Shown piece by piece: positions 60,197 through 64,000 of a stretch of DNA of 64,000 nt. This DNA comes from Allobosea sp. UNC402CLCol. GTDB lineage: Bacteria > Pseudomonadota > Alphaproteobacteria > Rhizobiales > Beijerinckiaceae. The stretch's first letter is position 1; each line of letters begins with the position of its first letter. Position numbers and translations under genes: made by a program. The stretch is from assembly GCF_000745475.1 (NCBI RefSeq), contig NZ_JQJJ01000009.1, positions 620,001 to 684,000 on the forward strand, read 5' to 3'. Under the pieces are notes generated by a model. It was not told where the DNA came from. It worked only from the letters and a program-made list of their open reading frames with translations, and did not search any database.

Positions 60197-61270
60197 CTAT
60201 TTTTTAGGCGAAACTTCGCTTGCGGAAAGAATGCCTTCAAAAGAGGCTGGGAGGAAGACGCCGGCGGCGATCTCCCGCATCTGCGGCGTCGCGACGATCT
60301 GGCCGGCGCGTTCCATCCCGGCCAGGACCCATTCGGCATCGTCGAAAGCGGGCCGCAGCGCCTCCTGGTCGAAGCGGATGAAGCGCTCGATCAGCCTGGG
60401 CGGCCGGTTGGCGCCCTGGATCAGCTCGCCATGCAGGATGCGCTCGATCAGCGGGGCGGGCAGCGCGAGCCGGTCCGGGGCCGAGAGGTGATGCGCCATG
60501 CGGGTGAAATTCTCGGGCCGGCAGGCCCAGGCGCTGGCCTTGAGGATCGCAGCGCCGAGCTTCGCAACGGCGGCCGGGCGCCTGTGCACGTCGTCGGCGC
60601 GCCAGGCCAGGACCTTGTCGTGGCAGTCGCGCCGCAGGTCGACGCTGGCATGCACCATCGCGCCGACGCCGGCCGCCACGGCCGCCGAATTCCAGGGCGC
60701 GCCGGCGCAGAAGCCGTCGATCCGTCCGCTGGCGAGGGCCTCGACGGTCTGGGGCGGCGGGACGACCTCGAAGCGGATATCCTCGCCGAGCCTGAGCCCG
60801 CCTTTCTCCAGCCATTCGCAAAGCAGGTAGATATGCATCGAGAAGCCGAAGACGGCGGCCAGCGTCAACGGCGGCAGCCCGGCGGCCTTGCGGCGCGCGA
60901 CCATGGCCGCGAGGGCGCGGGCCGAGACGGCCGTATCGGCCATATCGCCCTCGGCCAGGCGCGACAATTCCTCGAAGCGCCGAACCGAGACCGTGATCGC
61001 GGCGCCGTCGCGATTGAGCGCCATCGGCACCGCCATAGGGGCCTTGACCCCGCCGATGCCCAGCGTTGCGGCGATTGCCGCGGGGCCGAGCATATGGGCG
61101 GCGTCGAACAGGCGCACATTCAGCTTGTCGCGCAGATTCGACCAGGAGACCTCCCGCACCAGTTCGAGATTGAGCCCCTCGGCCTCGGCGAAGCCCTCGT
61201 CCTTCGCCAGCACGACCAGCGCGCAATCGACCAGCGGCATGAAGCCGACACGCAGGTGCAGCGTCGTCAT
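60197..61270 (-). CDS. nasS: Nitrate/nitrite sensor NasS
   Basis: This 357-residue NrtA-like protein has no signal peptide, so it is cytoplasmic. It keeps the nitrate-binding fold (VGFMPLVDCALVVLAKDEGFAEAEGL; VSWSNLRDKLNVRLFDAAHMLGP; DGFCAGAPWNSAAV). In Paracoccus, Azotobacter and Bradyrhizobium NasS holds NasT inactive until nitrate or nitrite binds. Its ATG overlaps the nasT stop by 4 bases, ensuring stoichiometric synthesis. It is followed by the nitrate operon promoter. Confidence 0.93.
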   Translation of the reverse strand: MTTLHLRVGFMPLVDCALVVLAKDEGFAEAEGLNLELVREVSWSNLRDKLNVRLFDAAHMLGPAAIAATLGIGGVKAPMAVPMALNRDGAAITVSVRRFEELSRLAEGDMADTAVSARALAAMVARRKAAGLPPLTLAAVFGFSMHIYLLCEWLEKGGLRLGEDIRFEVVPPPQTVEALASGRIDGFCAGAPWNSAAVAAGVGAMVHASVDLRRDCHDKVLAWRADDVHRRPAAVAKLGAAILKASAWACRPENFTRMAHHLSAPDRLALPAPLIERILHGELIQGANRPPRLIERFIRFDQEALRPAFDDAEWVLAGMERAGQIVATPQMREIAAGVFLPASFEGILSASEVSPKK

Positions 61271-61851
61271 TTGAGCATCTCCGCGGCGGTAATGAGGGAG
61301 CGGGCGATATCGACGAGCTTGCGCTTCTCGTTCATCGCGGTCCGGCGCATCAGCGCGTAGGCCTCTTCCTCGGAGAGGCCCTTCAGCCGCATGACGATGG
61401 CCTTGGCGCGGTCGATCGTCTTGCGGTCCTCCAGTTGCGAGCGGGCCTCGTCGAGCTCCTCGCGCAGCCGGCGGAAGGCGTTGAAGCGGCTGATGCAGGT
61501 CTGCAGGATCGGCTGCATCCGCTCCTTCTTCAGCCCGTCGACGATATAGGCGGAGACGCCGGCCTCGACCGCGGCCTCGATCGAGGCGGAATCCGACTGG
61601 TCGACGAACATGGTGATCGGCCGGCGGATATGCCGGCTGACGAGGAACATGTCGGCCAGCGCGTCGCGACTGGGATCCTCGAGGTCGATCACCACGACGT
61701 CGGGATCATGGGCCTCGATGGCGGCGACCAGTCCCGTCGTCGCGGCGATGCGGATCAGGTGCTGGTAGCCCGCTTCCCGCAGGCCTTCCTCGATGATGGC
61801 GGCCCTGACCTGGTTCGCGTCGACGATGAGGATGCGCAGAGTGGGCACCAT
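61267..61851 (-). CDS. nasT: ANTAR-domain antiterminator NasT
   Basis: This 194-residue protein has an N-terminal pseudo-receiver (LRILIVDANQVR...VVVIDLEDPSRD) and a C-terminal ANTAR RNA-binding domain at about 130-190 (LEDRKTIDRAKAIVMRLKGLSEEEAYALMRRTAMNEKRKLVDIA). NasT binds paired hexaloop hairpins in the nitrate-operon leader and prevents termination. Such a pair is found at 60004-60063. It is divergent from the ParB-like gene. Confidence 0.95.
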   Translation of the reverse strand: MVPTLRILIVDANQVRAAIIEEGLREAGYQHLIRIAATTGLVAAIEAHDPDVVVIDLEDPSRDALADMFLVSRHIRRPITMFVDQSDSASIEAAVEAGVSAYIVDGLKKERMQPILQTCISRFNAFRRLREELDEARSQLEDRKTIDRAKAIVMRLKGLSEEEAYALMRRTAMNEKRKLVDIARSLITAAEMLK

Positions 61852-61989
61852 GCCTTTCAGTCGTTCCCATCGAGTGATCCGGCGTCGCCCTATCAGGAAT
61901 CATGCCAGTGCGGCTGGCGTGCCGGCTTGGCTCTCGACATTGCGGCAGATCCGTCGAGAATGTTGCCGCGGCGGCTTTGGAGCAAGGTC

Positions 61990-62607
61990 ATGTCACTGCG
62001 GGAACCCGTCCTCCACTCCGTTCCGATCGCCGATCTTCGCCCCACGCAGATGACCGTGGGCCTCCGGGAGGTCGAGGCCAAGCGCCAGAGCTGGAGGGAG
62101 CGGGAGGGAGGCCGTGCGGAAGGGTTCCTCGGCAGCCACATGATCCCGGCGATCAAGGGGCCCAAGGCGCGCCTCTACATCATCGATCACCATCATCTCG
62201 TCCGGGCCCTGCACGACGAGGGTCAGAAGCAGGTTTTCGTCAACGTCATCGCCGATGTCTCATGGCTCTCGACGGCGGCCTTCTGGGTCGTCTGCGAGCA
62301 CCGGAACTGGGCTCACCCCTATGACAGCGAAGGCCGCCGCCGTAGCATCGAATTGATGCCGAAGCGCATCGAGAGGCTCGAGGACGATCCCTATCGTTCC
62401 CTTGCCGGCGAATTGCGCCGCCTCGGTGGCTTCGCCAAGGACGTCACCCCTTACTCCGAGTTCCTCTGGGCGGATTTCCTGCGCAGACGCATAGGGCGCA
62501 AGCTCGTCGATGCGGATTTCGAGAAGGCGCTCAAGAAGGCGTTGAAACTGGCCAAGGGCCAGGAGGCCAGTTACCTGGCCGGCTGGTGCGGTCCCGTGAA
62601 GGATTAG
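61990..62607 (+). CDS. ParB-like domain protein
   Basis: This 205-residue stand-alone protein of the ParB-like nuclease superfamily has the N-terminal HSVPIADLRPTQMTVGLREVEAKR and the core YIIDHHHLVRAL, matching the G-x-HR-type box of ParB/sulfiredoxin folds with His in place of Arg. It lacks the helix-turn-helix and dimer domain of chromosome-partitioning ParB. I chose ATG 61990 with GGAG upstream. Function unknown. It lies between nasT and the ketoacyl synthase gene. Confidence 0.8.
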   Translation: MSLREPVLHSVPIADLRPTQMTVGLREVEAKRQSWREREGGRAEGFLGSHMIPAIKGPKARLYIIDHHHLVRALHDEGQKQVFVNVIADVSWLSTAAFWVVCEHRNWAHPYDSEGRRRSIELMPKRIERLEDDPYRSLAGELRRLGGFAKDVTPYSEFLWADFLRRRIGRKLVDADFEKALKKALKLAKGQEASYLAGWCGPVKD

Positions 62608-62623
62608 GCTCGGCCGCCGCCGT

Positions 62624-63838
62624 TCACGCGCTGCGGCCGAACGCCAGCACCGCGTTGAGGCCGCCGAAGGCGAAGGAATTCGACAGCGCATGGCGCAGCA
62701 CCGCCTGCCGCGCGCCCTCCGGGACGACGTCGAGCCCGCATTCCGCGTCGGGTTCCGTGCAATTGGCCGTTGGGGGAACGATCTGGTGGTGCAGCGCGAG
62801 CGCCGTGGCCAGCGCCTCGAACGCCCCGGCCGCGCCCAGGCAATGGCCAAGAACGCCCTTGATCGAGGAGACCGGAGGCAGCTTCTCGCTCGGAAAGACC
62901 GCGCGGATGGCCCGGCTCTCGACGACGTCGTTGATCAGCGTGCCGGTGCCGTGCGCGTTGATGTAGTCGATAGCCGTCGGATCGAGTCCAGCGCTCGCCA
63001 GTGCGCGCCGCATAGCCCCTTCCGCCCCCGCTTGATCGGGGGAGGTCAGGTCGCCGGCATCGGCATTGGCGCCGAAGCCGACCAGCTCGGCATAGATGCG
63101 TGCCTTGCGGGCGATGGCATGCTCCCATTCCTCGAGGACGAGGATGGCGCTGCCTTCGCCGAGCACCAGGCCGCTGCGGTTGCGCGAGAACGGCCGGCAG
63201 GTGTCGCGCGACAGAATGCGCAGCGCGCTCCAGCCGGTCATCGTGCCGGGCGTGATCGAAGCCTCCGAGCCGCCCGTGATCGCGATGTCGCAATCCCCAT
63301 GGAGGACGGCGCGGTAGGCCAGGCCGATGGCGTGCGTTCCCGATGCGCAGGCGCTCGCCACGGCGAAGGTGTTGCCGTGCAGGCCGAGATCCATCGAGAT
63401 CTGGCTCGCCGGCGCGTTGGCCATCAGCTTCGGAATCGTGAGCGGGTGAACCGAGCGCCGCTGCTCGCGGTAAAGGCGCTGGAAGCTGTCGTCCAGCGTG
63501 GTCATGCCGCCGACGCTGACGCCGACGACGACATCCGCCTGGGCGAGCGTCGCGTCGTCCGGCTCCAGCCCCGCATCGGCGACCGCTTCGCGCGCCGCCA
63601 CGACGGCGAACTGGGACATCCGGTCGAGTGACCCCAACCGCTTCGCGGTGAAATGGGCGTCGGGGTCGAAGTCATGGATCTGGGCGGCGATCGGGCAGGG
63701 AAGCTCGTCCATCTGCGGCAGCATCAGCGGCCCGATGGCGCTGTCCCCGGCCACGATGCGTTCCCAGGTCGTCGGCATGGTCGGCCCGGCCGGCGAAATC
63801 GCGCCGAGGCCGGTGATCGCAACGCGTCTCCGTGTCAC
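62624..63838 (-). CDS. Beta-ketoacyl-ACP synthase, FabF/NodE-like
   Basis: This 404-residue KAS II-type enzyme has the catalytic triad C164 (SACASGTH), H296 (NAHGTGT) and H332 (LGHCLGAAG). It starts at GTG 63838, overlapping the acyl carrier protein stop by 4 bases, so the pair is dedicated. Such synthase-ACP pairs outside the main fab locus make special acyl chains (NodFE, the AcpXL very-long-chain system for lipid A, or polyketide-like lipids). The product is unknown because the rest of the cluster is beyond the window. Confidence 0.92.
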   Translation of the reverse strand: MTRRRVAITGLGAISPAGPTMPTTWERIVAGDSAIGPLMLPQMDELPCPIAAQIHDFDPDAHFTAKRLGSLDRMSQFAVVAAREAVADAGLEPDDATLAQADVVVGVSVGGMTTLDDSFQRLYREQRRSVHPLTIPKLMANAPASQISMDLGLHGNTFAVASACASGTHAIGLAYRAVLHGDCDIAITGGSEASITPGTMTGWSALRILSRDTCRPFSRNRSGLVLGEGSAILVLEEWEHAIARKARIYAELVGFGANADAGDLTSPDQAGAEGAMRRALASAGLDPTAIDYINAHGTGTLINDVVESRAIRAVFPSEKLPPVSSIKGVLGHCLGAAGAFEALATALALHHQIVPPTANCTEPDAECGLDVVPEGARQAVLRHALSNSFAFGGLNAVLAFGRSA

Positions 63839-64000
63839 GCCGGCGCTTTCTCGCCCAGGGCCGACTCGACGATGCGGGCGATGTCTCCGACCGTCTTCAG
63901 TTCCTTGACCCTGGGGTCGTTGGCATCGAAGGGGACGCGGATCTTGAAGCGCTCTTCGATTGCGAAGATCGTTTCGAGCACGTCGAGAGAATCGTATCCG
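63835..64000 (-). CDS. Acyl carrier protein, C-terminal fragment
   Basis: The last 54 codons of an acyl carrier protein lie here, beginning with GYDSLDVLETIFAIEERF. Ser in the DSL motif carries the phosphopantetheine arm. The tail is KELKTVGDIARIVESALGEKAPA. Its stop overlaps the ketoacyl synthase GTG. The 5' end is outside the window. Confidence 0.88.
   Translation of the reverse strand, partial: GYDSLDVLETIFAIEERFKIRVPFDANDPRVKELKTVGDIARIVESALGEKAPA

Noticed and set aside
1..64000. tRNA, rRNA, insertion sequences, prophage or CRISPR
   Set aside because: No tRNA-like cloverleaf, transposase, integrase or repeat-spacer array was recognised while reading the window; short tRNAs could still be missed without a dedicated scan.

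Overview
The window is high-GC chromosomal DNA with densely packed genes. It reads like an alphaproteobacterium of the order Hyphomicrobiales, perhaps close to Bosea, Methylobacterium or Bradyrhizobium. That placement is inferred from gene content: sensor kinase next to glnE, HupE/UreJ beside urease, nasTS-nrt-nas nitrate assimilation, a GANTC-rich promoter region, and several short palindromic repeats of the rhizobial 'GTCATTGCGAGC' and 'CTCATCCTGAGGAGC' types. No rRNA, tRNA, prophage, insertion sequence or CRISPR array was seen.

Layout. 1-7055: end of an OmpR-type response regulator, its sensor kinase, glnE, and a convergent PAS kinase related to PleC/DivJ. 7056-13760: pepN, a cation diffusion facilitator, gloA, a vapBC toxin-antitoxin pair with a perfect operator palindrome, and a PfkB-family sugar kinase. 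13872-22447: a urease cluster in the order ureD, acidic small protein, fused ureAB, DUF1003 membrane protein, ureC, periplasmic binding protein, ureE with a very long His tail, ureF, ureG and hupE/ureJ, closed by an intrinsic terminator. 22530-28738: uxuA with a GntR regulator, divergent from a four-gene ABC importer. 28749-34350: PPC/DUF296 protein, dusA, and a two-component system translationally coupled to a MipA/OmpV outer-membrane protein.

34509-40771 (minus strand) is a tightly overlapped eight-gene operon: HAD phosphatase, class III aminotransferase, divergent arginase-fold hydrolase, small EamA/SMR transporter, Est30-like esterase, FemAB/GNAT-like acyltransferase, second small transporter, DUF2147 protein. 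I cannot match it to a described pathway, and it is the best candidate here for an undescribed system. 41093-49399 is a sugar-acid type locus: SDR, two paralogous Tat-exported binding proteins, GntR regulator, enolase-superfamily dehydratase, two permeases and two unknown proteins, with no ATPase.

49538-61851 (minus strand) is nitrate assimilation: nasT, nasS, then nrtA, an FAD reductase, nasA, nrtB, an nrt ATPase, nirA, and an NADPH flavoprotein carrying an iron-sulfur motif instead of a flavodoxin domain. Between nasS and nrtA there is a near-consensus sigma-54 promoter. Its predicted start lies at the foot of the first of two hairpins with AACG-type hexaloops, the hallmark of an ANTAR (NasT) antitermination target. 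The window ends with a ParB-like protein and a beta-ketoacyl synthase coupled to an acyl carrier protein that runs off the edge.
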